Assembly (NCBI RefSeq): GCF_004022485.1
Contig: NZ_CP034951.1
Coordinates: 3,162,001-3,226,000, forward strand
DNA length: 64,000 bases
Direction: 5' to 3'
Source of the DNA: Aequorivita sp. H23M31
GTDB taxonomy: Bacteria > Bacteroidota > Bacteroidia > Flavobacteriales > Flavobacteriaceae
The notes beneath the pieces were generated by a model. That model was not told where the DNA came from, ran no database searches, and saw nothing but the letters and a program-made list of their open reading frames with translations. Position numbers and translations under genes: made by a program. The first letter of the stretch is position 1; the number at the start of each line of letters is the position of its first letter. Positions 54,312 to 63,686 of the stretch are shown in pieces.

Positions 54312-55553
54312 TTAATCGTATAATCTTTTTTCAAACCAACGGTCGTTTAGTGAGAAACTCAGGAATGTCTTGAAAAAGTTTTCCTGGATTAATCCATAAT
54401 CCGTGGTTCCGCGTTTTCCGATTTCAAATCCAAGGTTAAAGTTGGAGAACAATCGTCCTACAGGTAGTCCTACTCCAAAAGATATGCCAAACTCATTGAT
54501 GTCGTGTCCTTCCAAGCGCAGGCCGGTTTCCTCGTATCTAAAACCTGCTCTGTAAACCATTCTTTTAGCATAATTTCCGAAGGAATTGTAGCTGGGAATA
54601 TAAAAACCTCCCATCTTAATTTTTGATGCGCTTTTAAAAGTTGCATTTTCTGCAAGAGCTGAAGTATTGGTGAAATCGCTGGTTTCCTGAAGGGAATATT
54701 CTACGCCCACACCCCAATATTTAGGTTTTGATAATCCCACGCCCAAAGTAAATTCTGAAGGGAAATCAAATGTTGAAGAGGGAACATCGATATCTCTCCC
54801 ATCGATTGTGTAAATTCCGGTAGGCATAATGGATACCGTACTTATTTTTCGGAAATTATCAGAGTTTAGATTGGTTCCAGGTGCATAGGTAACCGATCCT
54901 GAAATTTCCAATCTTTCAGTAATCATCTTTTTGTAGAGGGCTCCAAATTTAAAATGAAAGCCGTAAAGCTCAGCGCTATTATAAGTTTGGGTGGCATAGT
55001 CCAAATCCTTTTGCTGGGAGGTTGCCGTATTTTTTATTTTTCCGAAGTTGTAATTACCATCCACTCCAATGGAAAGTTCTGGAGTAATTTGGTATGCCAA
55101 GGAAAGAAAGGCCCTGTTTAAGCCGCCGTCCCCGGAATATTCAGTCATTCCATTTTCATTTTTAGAAAGGAAATTATATCCTACCGAAGTATAAGGTAGA
55201 ATTCCGAAGCCCATCCCAAATTTGCCCATTGGAATTCCCATGGCTAAATAATCGAGAGAAGTGGAGGTAAAATGTTGACTTTCCGTAGTGTTTTTTTGAT
55301 CGGTATTTTCCAAGCTTGCTCCTAGCGAGTAATTAATCAGTTTAAGTCCCGCATACGATGCTGGATTTTGGAGGTTAAGGTGAATACTATCTGAAAACAC
55401 CCCGATTCCTCCCATGGCCCGATTTTCGGCAGTTCCACGGAATTTAAGAATACCAATGCCATAAAAAGAATAGGGCGACGTGGTTCCTTCTTGGGCCACT
55501 ATTCCGCCCGCGATAAGTAAAAATACTCCTACTATTATTTTTCTCAGCATCAA
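54312..55553 (-). CDS. Outer-membrane porin-like protein (OmpP1/FadL- or PorV-like)
   Basis: 413 residues: signal peptide (GGIVAQE), then TSPYSFYGIGILKFRGTAENRAMGGIGVFSDSIHLNLQNPASYAGL, a pattern of FadL/PorV-like barrels, and many amphipathic strands. Starts with ATG overlapping the coaX stop by 4 nt. In many flavobacteria this gene sits between coaX and the TPR/lptC genes. Confidence 0.8.
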   Translation of the reverse strand: MMLRKIIVGVFLLIAGGIVAQEGTTSPYSFYGIGILKFRGTAENRAMGGIGVFSDSIHLNLQNPASYAGLKLINYSLGASLENTDQKNTTESQHFTSTSLDYLAMGIPMGKFGMGFGILPYTSVGYNFLSKNENGMTEYSGDGGLNRAFLSLAYQITPELSIGVDGNYNFGKIKNTATSQQKDLDYATQTYNSAELYGFHFKFGALYKKMITERLEISGSVTYAPGTNLNSDNFRKISTVSIMPTGIYTIDGRDIDVPSSTFDFPSEFTLGVGLSKPKYWGVGVEYSLQETSDFTNTSALAENATFKSASKIKMGGFYIPSYNSFGNYAKRMVYRAGFRYEETGLRLEGHDINEFGISFGVGLPVGRLFSNFNLGFEIGKRGTTDYGLIQENFFKTFLSFSLNDRWFEKRLYD

Positions 55554-56278
55554 TGTATGTTATATTCCAATATTTGGTTCAAACCTTCCAATAAAAAATT
55601 TGAGTTGGCAAAGATGTCATTTTTTATACTATCACGCAAAAAATGTGTATCTCCTCCTGTTAAAATAACTGTTAAATCAGCATATTTGTTTTTATAGTTT
55701 TCAATAAAACCATCAATTTCATTTAAAATACCATTAACAACACCCGAATGGATTGAACCTTCTGTCGAATTGCCCAGTACGGTATCTGGATGCTTGGCGG
55801 ACAACAGCGGTAGCTTATTCGTAAATGAATGGAGTGCTTGGTAACGAAGAGCTATTCCCGGAGATATTGCTCCTCCCAGATATTCATTGTCGGCATTAAT
55901 AAAATCGTAGGTAATGCAGGTGCCAGCATCGATTACCAAAACGTTTTTGTTTGGAAATTGTTGTGCCGCCGCACTTACTACCGCAATACGGTCGACACCT
56001 AAAGTGTGAGGTGTGGCATAATTATTAATAAAGGGAACTTGGGTATTTTGATCGAGATACAATACTCTGTAACGCCGCTCGAGTTCTGCAGAATGGTTTT
56101 CTGAGAAGTTTCCAACAGTAGCTACAAGAACGTTATTTATATCGGGAAAACTTTGAGAGACTTGACTCAGTACCTGTAGAAAATCCTCTTTTTTGCAGGT
56201 ATGCTTCAGCTTCAATGTTTGCAAATCGAAAACCCCGAGCTTGACCATCGTGTTTCCTACATCAATTACCAGATTCAT
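55550..56278 (-). CDS. coaX: Type III pantothenate kinase
   Basis: 242 residues. Phosphorylates pantothenate in the first step of coenzyme A synthesis. ASKHA fold motifs: MNLVIDVGNTMVKLGVFD (phosphate 1), GVDRIAVVSAA, DAGTCITYDFIN (phosphate 2/catalytic Asp) and GGAISPGIALRYQALH, VILTGGDT. First gene of the envelope operon and coupled to the porin gene by a 4-nt overlap. Confidence 0.95.
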   Translation of the reverse strand: MNLVIDVGNTMVKLGVFDLQTLKLKHTCKKEDFLQVLSQVSQSFPDINNVLVATVGNFSENHSAELERRYRVLYLDQNTQVPFINNYATPHTLGVDRIAVVSAAAQQFPNKNVLVIDAGTCITYDFINADNEYLGGAISPGIALRYQALHSFTNKLPLLSAKHPDTVLGNSTEGSIHSGVVNGILNEIDGFIENYKNKYADLTVILTGGDTHFLRDSIKNDIFANSNFLLEGLNQILEYNIH

Positions 56279-56379
56279 TATTTTAATTATGGGGTTAAAA
56301 ATACGATTCGGTTATTTAACTCTTTGTTAAGGGGTTATTAAAACAAGCAAATAATTATTGGTTATTTTTTGATTAATGT

Positions 56380-56409
56380 TTTGGAAAAACGAAAATTGCT
56401 TTATATTTG
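56380..56409 (+). promoter_or_regulatory. Bacteroidota-type promoter of tRNA-Phe
   Basis: TTTG (56380-56383), 18-nt spacer, TATATTTG (56402-56409): full match to the -33/-7 consensus. The RNA would start a few bases before the tRNA 5' end at 56423. Confidence 0.8.
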
Positions 56410-56422
56410 CCCTCTCAATAAA

Positions 56423-56495
<73 letters not shown>

Positions 56496-56504
56496 CATAG
56501 AAGC

Positions 56505-56537
56505 TCCGCAATAGTCTTTTGATCAGGACGTTGCGGA
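56505..56537 (+). terminator. Hairpin after tRNA-Phe
   Basis: TCCGCAA (56505-56511) pairs with TTGCGGA (56531-56537), 19-nt loop, followed by TTTCTTGTTT. Likely ends the tRNA transcript. Confidence 0.6.
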
Positions 56538-56782
56538 TTTCTTGTTTCTAAAGGGTGCTGTTTAGAGGGCTAACAACGGGAAATATCCCCAATTGGATTG
56601 AAAGCATATCAATTCTCCGTGTCTCTTCTAGGGGTACTGTTTATAAACCTTTAATCAGCAGAATAATCGTGGGGAACAAAGTCAAAACTTTCCTTGGCTC
56701 TTTAATAATATAAAACCCCCCATTAAATATGTTTGAATCTTGGTCCTATAATCTGGAAAAGTCTGCGAGTATAAATTATTAA

Positions 56783-56806
56783 AAAAGACCGCAATTGCGG
56801 CCTTTT
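56783..56806 (-). terminator. Terminator of the Ntn amidase gene
   Basis: On the minus strand AAAAGGCCGC-AATT-GCGGTCTTTT forms a 10-bp stem with one G-T pair and a tetraloop, then TT continues the T run. It lies about 65 nt past the amidase stop. Confidence 0.8.
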
Positions 56807-56871
56807 CTTTAACAAAATTATTTTCCTTCAGCTATTTAAAAAGGAGATTTTTATTCTTTCTTATTTATATC

Positions 56872-57930
56872 CTAGTGCAGTCCCACAAATTTAAAGGGTT
56901 TTGTTTCTTTAAAATCTTTTGAGGATTCTCCTGCATAGTTTTCATTATTATCCAAGCTGAGTTTCAAAATCTTTCCTTTTTCGCTAAAATCCAAATTGCT
57001 GAATTCCACCCACACCACATTTGGGTTTAGTACATTATCAAAATAATAAATCATATTTTTTTGATCGGCTACCGTTCTCCATCGGGTAGAGGCAATGTTG
57101 GGTTCGTCCTTCGAGGTAATTCCGAAGGGAACGGAGCAGTTCCTAATAACTCCAAATACGCTGGATAAGGCTTCTCGGGTATTATCCGTTTTTGGGATTG
57201 CATCTATATAATAGGAAGCACGTACAAATCTGTCTGCGGCCCTATTTGTTCCTGGAAGCATAACTGTTCCGGGAATCCCTTTCCAATAGGCATTGATGGC
57301 GAGCTGTTCCTCGAAAATGGGTGAGTTCGTCATGGTTACATAAGATCTGTCATGGTGAATAACCAACTTCCCGTTGATGTATTCAAAAATGGCATTGTCG
57401 CCTGTAGGGTCAGAAATTGCCAAGTGTACCGTAACAAAGGTTTCCGTGCCAGGAATTTCTGTTGACACTATGGTAAACTCCTCTTTCCGAAGAAAGTTTA
57501 CAGCATCGGAAACTGTAGTGAAATTGTCCAATACATATTGGAGCCAAAGAGAAACTGAGAGTCCTGCGGCATTCTTCTTATTTTCAAATTTGGGATATTT
57601 AGATTCCGCTAGCCAAAGTAAATTTCCGACCAATCCTTTTTCGTTCATCCCATCAGATGAAGCTATATCCCAAGAACTGGTAATAACACTGCCATATTTT
57701 GATTTCCAGTTAATGGAGGAACTTCCCACTTCTCCATTCCTTTCAATTCCTCTTGGAAAAACCCAAAGGTTGGCGGGGATATCATCTTTCCAATCCATCG
57801 ATCGGGCGGTCATTTGTGTACCGTTCTTGCCTATATAGACTACTCGTGAACAGGCATAGGCGTTTATGGAAACCATTAAAATGCAGATAAGAAATAAGCT
57901 GAAGATAATTTTTAGAGGAGTTTTGAACAT
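56872..57930 (-). CDS. Choloylglycine hydrolase-family linear amide C-N hydrolase
   Basis: 352 residues. A signal peptide (MVSINAYA) ends directly before Cys27 (CSRVVYIG), which becomes the N-terminal nucleophile after cleavage. Arg43 and Asp46 in MTARSMDW match the catalytic Arg/Asp of the family, and NEKGLVGNLLWL, TNSPIFEEQL supply the Asn/Arg region. Relatives hydrolyse bile salts, penicillin V or acyl-homoserine lactones; which amide is cut here cannot be told. Confidence 0.9.
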   Translation of the reverse strand: MFKTPLKIIFSLFLICILMVSINAYACSRVVYIGKNGTQMTARSMDWKDDIPANLWVFPRGIERNGEVGSSSINWKSKYGSVITSSWDIASSDGMNEKGLVGNLLWLAESKYPKFENKKNAAGLSVSLWLQYVLDNFTTVSDAVNFLRKEEFTIVSTEIPGTETFVTVHLAISDPTGDNAIFEYINGKLVIHHDRSYVTMTNSPIFEEQLAINAYWKGIPGTVMLPGTNRAADRFVRASYYIDAIPKTDNTREALSSVFGVIRNCSVPFGITSKDEPNIASTRWRTVADQKNMIYYFDNVLNPNVVWVEFSNLDFSEKGKILKLSLDNNENYAGESSKDFKETKPFKFVGLH

Positions 57931-58224
57931 AATTTTAGTGGATTAAGATTTTGGGTAAAGTTAAAAAATTCCGTGTTTTAATATTAAAATTTAGAAATAA
58001 TGCTAAGATTAAATTAAAATGCTTATTTAATGATGGAGAGGAAAATTCTTTTTTTAATCGATATATTGCCTAAATAAGATTGTTTCCCCATACGGGAGAC
58101 TCAATTCCAATCTCGATTATTTGATTTGATTTAATTTTCATTCTCCCCTCAAACTCGTTTTCAAATCTATATTCCTTACTTTTGCACCCTCAAAAAAATA
58201 AATTACTATAAAAAATTCATTGTA

Positions 58225-58737
58225 ATGGGTAAAACATTCGACGTCTTAATAGAAATCCCCAAGGGCAGCCGCAACAAGTATGAATACGATTTTGAATTAA
58301 AGAAGATTCGTTTTGATCGTATGCTTTTCAGCAGTATGATGTATCCTGCGGATTATGGCTTTATTCCAGATACCTATGCACTGGACGGAGATCCTCTGGA
58401 TGTCTTGGTTTTAGGACATGAACCTACTTTTCCTATGTGTGTAATGGAAGTGAAAGCGATTGGCGTGTTCCATATGGCCGATGAAAAGGGTCCGGACGAA
58501 AAAATTATCTGTGTTCCAATGTCCGATCCAATTTGGAACCAATTAAATGATCTATGTGATCTAAACCCACACATGATAAAGGAGATTGAACATTTCTTTA
58601 AGGTATATAAAGATTTGGAAAAAAAGCGTGTTGATGTAGGAGGTTGGGGAAATGCCGAAGAAGCACTTGAAATCTATAGCCAATGCGTTAAGCGATATAA
58701 TGAAACTCCCGAAGTACATGGGCATTTTAGTATATAA
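58225..58737 (+). CDS. ppa: Soluble inorganic pyrophosphatase (family I)
   Basis: 170 residues. Hydrolyses PPi to phosphate with magnesium. Signature DGDPLDVLVLGH (metal Asp residues), with EIPKGSRNKYEYD, YPADYGFIPDTYA and MSDP upstream and downstream. TACTTTTG at 58177-58184 is a likely -7 promoter element. Followed 260 bp later by the membrane pyrophosphatase. Confidence 0.96.
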   Translation: MGKTFDVLIEIPKGSRNKYEYDFELKKIRFDRMLFSSMMYPADYGFIPDTYALDGDPLDVLVLGHEPTFPMCVMEVKAIGVFHMADEKGPDEKIICVPMSDPIWNQLNDLCDLNPHMIKEIEHFFKVYKDLEKKRVDVGGWGNAEEALEIYSQCVKRYNETPEVHGHFSI

Positions 58738-58757
58738 ATTAGTTGGAGTTAAGACGA

Positions 58758-58872
58758 TAGGACGTAAGTCGGAGGATTCAAAGTGAGTTGGCTTACGTCC
58801 TAGGTTGATTATATGGTCATTACCATCTACCGAATAAAAACTTATTAGTCCTAGGGACTAAGTCCTTAGTTC
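58758..58872. other. Long stem-loop and heptamer repeat between the two pyrophosphatase genes
   Basis: TAGGACGTAAG (58758-58768) pairs exactly with CTTACGTCCTA (58792-58802), 23-nt loop, no T run. At 58845-58872 four TTAGTCC-type heptamers follow (TTAGTCC, TAGGGAC, TAAGTCC, TTAGTTC), themselves partly palindromic. Nothing indicates a protein. The stem may affect expression between ppa and hppA or be a mobile repeat. Confidence 0.5.
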
Positions 58873-58997
58873 CTACCTCGATCAAGGTGTAACTGCATCT
58901 TAACATATCCTTCACTTTCTTGTTTCTAATCCCAAACCATTTCCTTACTTTTGCAATCGCAAATTTTGAAACATTCTAAACAACTAAATAATAAATA

Positions 58998-61496
58998 ATG
59001 GAACAGAACATTATCTTCCTACCTATTGTACTTTCTGTGCTGGGACTTTTGTTTATGCTCGTGAAAATGAGCTGGGTAAAAAAACAACCTGCCGGCAGTG
59101 AGCGAATGCAATCAATTTCAAAAAGTATCAAAGAAGGTGCTTTGGCATTCCTTAGTGCAGAGTATCGTCTATTAGTCGTCTTTGTTATTATTGCCGCCGC
59201 ACTTTTATTTTATGTTTCAACTCTTGTTGAAACTACAAGTTGGATGATCGTGCCTGCGTTTGTTTTTGGTGCTGTTTTCTCCGCTTTGGCTGGTAATATT
59301 GGCATGCGAATTGCCACCGATGCCAATGCTAGAACCGCTGAAGCTGCCAAAACAAGTCTTCCTCAGGCTTTAAAAGTGTCCTTTGGTGGAGGAACTGTAA
59401 TGGGACTTGGCGTAGCCGGACTTGCAGTACTGGGATTGAGTTTATTTCTTTTCTTTTTCGTTGGGCAGTTTGTTACCAATGATCCTTCCAGTTTTTATTT
59501 TGAAATGACCGTTGTTTTGGAAGCTATCGCAGGTTTTTCACTAGGTGCTGAAAGTATTGCTCTTTTCGCTCGTGTTGGTGGTGGTATTTACACCAAAGCT
59601 GCCGACGTTGGAGCAGACCTTGTTGGTAAGGTAGAAGCCGGAATTCCAGAAGATGATCCGCGTAACCCTGCAACTATTGCGGATAACGTTGGTGATAACG
59701 TGGGTGACGTCGCCGGAATGGGTGCCGACCTTTTTGGAAGCTACGTTGCTACCGTACTTGCCGCAATGGTCCTTGGAAATTATGTAATTAGAGATATGTC
59801 TCTTCTAGAACCATTTACGGATAGTTTTAATAATATGGGACCAATTCTTTTGCCTATAGTTATTGCAGGTGTAGGAATCTTGGCTTCAATAATTGGGACC
59901 TTCCTTGTAAAAATTAAAAATAACGATGCTCGTGAACCCCAAGTGCAAAGAGCGTTGGATACCGGAAACTGGGCTGCGATTATCCTTACACTAATCGCTA
60001 GTTACTTCTTGATAGATTGGATGCTTCCAGAGGTGATGAGGATGAAATTCTTTGGCGAACTGGTTCCAAGGGATATCCCATCTCTTAACGTATTTTGGTC
60101 AGCTTGTATCGGTCTTGCCGTTGGAGCTTTGATTTCTTTTGTAACGGCTTACTATACCAGCCTGGGTAAAAAGCCCGTAATGGAAATTGTTGAGAATTCT
60201 TCTACAGGTGCAGGAACCAATATTATTGCTGGTCTTGCTGTAGGTATGAAATCTACTTTCTTTTCTGTAATTCTTTTTGCTGCTGCTATTTATGGTTCAT
60301 ATGAATTCGCAGGATTCTATGGTGTGGCTCTTGCAGCGGCTGCGATGATGGCTACAACAGGAATGCAGCTAGCTATTGATGCTTTTGGTCCTATAGCCGA
60401 TAATGCTGGAGGAATTGCGGAAATGAGCGAATTAGATCCTCAGGTTCGTGAGCGTACCGATATTCTGGATTCAGTTGGAAATACTACTGCCGCCGTAGGT
60501 AAAGGGTTTGCAATTGCTTCTGCTGCCTTGACCGCTTTGGCTCTTTTTGCCGCTTATGTAACTTTTACAGGTATTGATGGGATTAATATTTTCCGTGCAG
60601 ATGTTTTGGCAATGCTGTTTATCGGAGGAATGGTTCCCGTGGTGTTCTCGGCTCTTGCGATGCAATCTGTTGGGAAAGCTGCGATGGAAATGGTTCAGGA
60701 AGTACGGCGCCAGTTCCGAGAAATTCCAGGGATTATGGAAGGAACTGGAAAACCGGAATACGCAAAGTGTGTTGATATTTCAACCAAAGCTGCTTTAAGA
60801 GAAATGGTACTTCCCGGATTGCTTACTATTATTACTCCTATTGTTATCGGATTAGTCTTCGGTGCAGAGCCTCTAGGAGGTTATATGGCAGGTGTTTGTG
60901 TGAGTGGTGTAATGTGGGCAATTTTCCAAAACAATGCTGGTGGTGCTTGGGATAACGCTAAAAAATCTTTCGAAGCTGGGGTTATGATCAATGGGGAAAT
61001 GACCTATAAAGGAAGTGAGGCTCATAAAGCAGCCGTAACTGGTGATACTGTTGGAGATCCTTTTAAGGATACTTCAGGACCTTCCATGAATATTTTGATT
61101 AAACTTACCTGTTTGATAGGTTTGGTTATCGCTCCTATACTTGGAAATTCTAATGAGGCAAGTGCTGTCCAACCTGTTTCAGAAACTTCGGCAAACGAAG
61201 TGTATATGATCGATGCCAACGGTAATAAAGAAGTATTGACCGAACAGCAGATCAACTTTATTAAAACAGGCAGATCAATGACGCCTGTTGTGAATTCTGA
61301 TAATCAAACCCAAACAATAGTTGAGATGGTGAAAAATGAAAACAATGACCAAGTTACTGCGAAAGTTACAATAGTGAGAGTGGTTAATGGAGTAGAAACC
61401 GCCGAAACTAAAACCATTTCTGGTACTGAGGAGGAGGTTCGTAGCAAGCTAAAGGATGTTGGAGGAATGAAAATAAAGGTAAAGGATAAGGAATAA
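58998..61496 (+). CDS. hppA: Membrane-bound ion-translocating pyrophosphatase
   Basis: 832 residues, about 16 membrane helices. Couples PPi hydrolysis to proton or sodium pumping. Conserved [43 protein letters not shown] and the second half's [23 protein letters not shown] and [17 protein letters not shown] motifs. [12 protein letters not shown] near 493-505 carries Ala, the K+-dependent subtype. About 115 residues after the last helix (from ~718: [11 protein letters not shown] onward) form an extra soluble tail not found in short homologs. TACTTTTG at 58946-58953 is a -7 element. Confidence 0.95.
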   Translation: MEQNIIFLPIVLSVLGLLFMLVKMSWVKKQPAGSERMQSISKSIKEGALAFLSAEYRLLVVFVIIAAALLFYVSTLVETTSWMIVPAFVFGAVFSALAGNIGMRIATDANARTAEAAKTSLPQALKVSFGGGTVMGLGVAGLAVLGLSLFLFFFVGQFVTNDPSSFYFEMTVVLEAIAGFSLGAESIALFARVGGGIYTKAADVGADLVGKVEAGIPEDDPRNPATIADNVGDNVGDVAGMGADLFGSYVATVLAAMVLGNYVIRDMSLLEPFTDSFNNMGPILLPIVIAGVGILASIIGTFLVKIKNNDAREPQVQRALDTGNWAAIILTLIASYFLIDWMLPEVMRMKFFGELVPRDIPSLNVFWSACIGLAVGALISFVTAYYTSLGKKPVMEIVENSSTGAGTNIIAGLAVGMKSTFFSVILFAAAIYGSYEFAGFYGVALAAAAMMATTGMQLAIDAFGPIADNAGGIAEMSELDPQVRERTDILDSVGNTTAAVGKGFAIASAALTALALFAAYVTFTGIDGINIFRADVLAMLFIGGMVPVVFSALAMQSVGKAAMEMVQEVRRQFREIPGIMEGTGKPEYAKCVDISTKAALREMVLPGLLTIITPIVIGLVFGAEPLGGYMAGVCVSGVMWAIFQNNAGGAWDNAKKSFEAGVMINGEMTYKGSEAHKAAVTGDTVGDPFKDTSGPSMNILIKLTCLIGLVIAPILGNSNEASAVQPVSETSANEVYMIDANGNKEVLTEQQINFIKTGRSMTPVVNSDNQTQTIVEMVKNENNDQVTAKVTIVRVVNGVETAETKTISGTEEEVRSKLKDVGGMKIKVKDKE

Positions 61497-61524
61497 CTCT
61501 TGATCCAAATTATATATCAAAGGC

Positions 61525-61556
61525 CTGCAGGATTTTAATATTTTGCAGGTTTTTTA
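61525..61556 (+). terminator. Terminator of hppA
   Basis: CCTGCA (61525-61530) pairs with TGCAGG (61545-61550), followed by six T. It lies about 30 nt after the hppA stop. Confidence 0.75.
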
Positions 61557-61745
61557 TTTGAAGTATTCCGCTCTATTTTCAAAGTATCTTTTTAAAATTG
61601 ATTTGAAAGCGAGGTAAACCGAAGAGGTTTATTCACCCGAACTTTTAGTAAATTTGAAAAATTGAAGAATTATATAGAAAGATATAAAATTAACAAACAA
61701 TAGTTAAAGCATTGGGTCCTTTAATCTCAGAACTTATCCACTTGT

Positions 61746-61766
61746 AACTCATAACTCATAACTAGA
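61746..61766. repeat. AACTCAT heptamer repeat ending at the thiolase start codon
   Basis: AACTCAT, AACTCAT, AACTAGA occupy the 21 nt immediately before the ATG at 61767. Confidence 0.7.
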
Positions 61767-62992
61767 ATGGAAGCATACATAATAGACGGAATACGAACTC
61801 CCATAGGAAATTATCAAGGCGCTTTAAGTACTGTAAGGACAGATGATTTGGCTGCTTTGGTGATTGCTGAAATCGTAAAACGAAATCCGAATATTCCGCA
61901 AGAAGCTTATGATGATGTTATTCTAGGCTGTGCCAATCAAGCGGGGGAAGACAACAGAAACGTAGCGCGAATGGCAGCTTTGTTGGCGGGATTGCCAGTT
62001 ACAGTTCCTGGGGAAACAGTAAATCGTCTTTGTAGTAGTGGACTTTCAGCAATCATTCACGCAAATAGAGCAATTAAAGGTGGGGATGGAGACGTGTTTA
62101 TTGCAGGTGGAGTGGAGCATATGACGCGTGGTCCTTACGTTGTAGCAAAACCTTCAAAAGCATTTGGGACTGATGCTAAAATGTACGATTCCAGTTTCGG
62201 CTGGCGTTTTGTCAATCCAAAAATGGATGAAATGTACGGTACCGATGGAATGGGAAATACTGCCGAAAATCTAGTGGAGAAATATGGTATCTCCCGAGAA
62301 GATCAGGACAAGTTTGCATATTGGAGCCAGATGAAGGCTGCTAAAGCTCATGAAAATGGTCGACTGGCGGAAGAAATTGTAACGGTAGAAATTCCACAAC
62401 GAAAAAAGGATCCAATTAAGTTTTCAGATGATGAATTTATCAAGCCAACAACTACGTTGGAGGTGTTGGCAAAATTGAGACCAGCATTTAAACGGGAAGG
62501 TGGAAGCGTTACCGCAGGTAATTCCTCTGGATTAAATGATGGCGCTGCGGCGACAATAATTGCTTCCGAAGAAGCAGTTAAGAAATATGATCTAAAACCA
62601 ATTGCCCGTATTGTCAGTTCGGCCGTAGTAGGAGTGGAGCCAAGAATTATGGGATTGGTCCAGTTGAAGCTTCCAATAAAGCTCTTAAAAAAGCTGGTTT
62701 AAAAATGGAAGATATGGATATCATCGAACTCAATGAAGCCTTTGCAGCGCAAGCTCTTGCGTGTACACGAGCTTGGGGTTTGGGGGATGATGATCCGCGC
62801 CTAAACCCTAATGGAGGAGCAATTGCAATTGGTCATCCCCTAGGAGTTACAGGAACGCGCCTTGCCTATTCCGCAGCTTTGGAATTGCAGAAACAGAATA
62901 AGAGATATGCTTTGGTTACTATGTGTATTGGCGTTGGGCAGGGATATGCTGCTATAATTGAAAACGTGAGCCAAATTGGAAGATCTGTTTAA
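61767..62992 (+). pseudogene. paaJ: 3-oxoadipyl-CoA / acetyl-CoA thiolase (paaJ/pcaF type), frameshifted
   Basis: N-terminal part (61767-62702) has MEAYIIDGIRTPIGNYQGAL, the acyl-binding Cys89 in NRLCSSGLSA, ILGCANQAGEDNRNVARMA and GWRFVNPKM, typical of PcaF/PaaJ thiolases. After IMGLV the frame is wrong and ends at 62702; the correct continuation (GPVEASNKALKKAGLKMEDMDIIELNEAFAAQ, GHPLGVTGTR, CIGVGQG) is in the +1 frame to 62992. One G missing from ATTGGGTCC near 62657-62658 explains this. It is either a recent pseudogene or an assembly error. It lies two genes before paaZ. Confidence 0.88.
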
Positions 62993-63071
62993 TAATTATC
63001 AAATCAAAAATAAAACCTCCTTGTAGGTTAATTGAGCAATATGGTTTATATTTACAATAAATAAATATAAA

Positions 63072-63317
63072 ATGGCAACATTCACTTCGAGTTTACCGGA
63101 CGAACTTCTGGAGCAATTGGCTCAAGAGGCAAAGAATTTGAAAATCCCGAAAAATAAACTGCTCCAAAAGGCTTTGGAGTATTATTTAGAAAGATTGGAA
63201 AAAGCTCAATATGCAAAATCTTTTGAACGCATTTCAAACGACCCAGAAATGCAAGCTATAGCTGAAGAGGGTATTGAAGATTGGTTTAAAATGCTTGATG
63301 AATACGACAAAGAATGA
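63072..63317 (+). CDS. Ribbon-helix-helix antitoxin
   Basis: 81 residues. N-terminal strand and helices ATFTSSLPDELLEQLAQEAKNLKIPKNKLLQKALEYYLERLE fit CopG/MetJ-type ribbon-helix-helix DNA binding; the acidic C-terminal part would wrap the toxin. Its stop overlaps the toxin start (ATGA), as usual for co-translated toxin-antitoxin pairs. Confidence 0.88.
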   Translation: MATFTSSLPDELLEQLAQEAKNLKIPKNKLLQKALEYYLERLEKAQYAKSFERISNDPEMQAIAEEGIEDWFKMLDEYDKE

Positions 63318-63646
63318 AGCAGGGAGAAATTTGGAAAGTATATTTTGATCCAATTAAAGGCAATGAGCAAGCAGGAGTAAGACCGGCAGTTATTATAAGC
63401 GGTGATACAATGAATAACAAATCTAAGCTAAAGATTGTCTGCCCCTTGACATCGTCTCTTCATAATTTTAAAAATAATCCAATCCTGGAACCCAATGAAA
63501 TTAATGGATTAAAAAGTATATCTGAAATTTTAGTTTTTCAGATAAGGACACTTTCAGATGAGCGATTTAAGAATAAAATAGGCAATGTAAATTCCGAAAC
63601 CATAGATGAAATACATTCCTCTTTATCAAAATTATTAAAGTATTAA
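63314..63646 (+). CDS. MazF/PemK-family toxin
   Basis: 110 residues, MazF fold: MKQGEIWKVYFDPIKGNEQAGVRPAVIIS with the conserved GxEQ and R-P-x-VIIS, VCPLTSS, NGLKSISEILVFQIRTLS and NKIGNV. Family members cleave mRNA at short specific sequences. Paired with the antitoxin by a 4-nt overlap and placed between the thiolase and paaZ. Confidence 0.92.
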   Translation: MKQGEIWKVYFDPIKGNEQAGVRPAVIISGDTMNNKSKLKIVCPLTSSLHNFKNNPILEPNEINGLKSISEILVFQIRTLSDERFKNKIGNVNSETIDEIHSSLSKLLKY

Positions 63647-63686
63647 GGGTGATTTTGCGCCTAGTATATTTTGAAATAAATAAAAC

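Larger units (their letters stand above)
56496..56871. other. Intergenic region after tRNA-Phe
   Basis: No gene. It holds two terminators (56505-56537 and 56783-56806). Two loosely similar stretches, AAGGGTGCTGTTTA near 56550 and AGGGGTACTGTTTA near 56630, may be fragments of a repeat. Confidence 0.5.
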
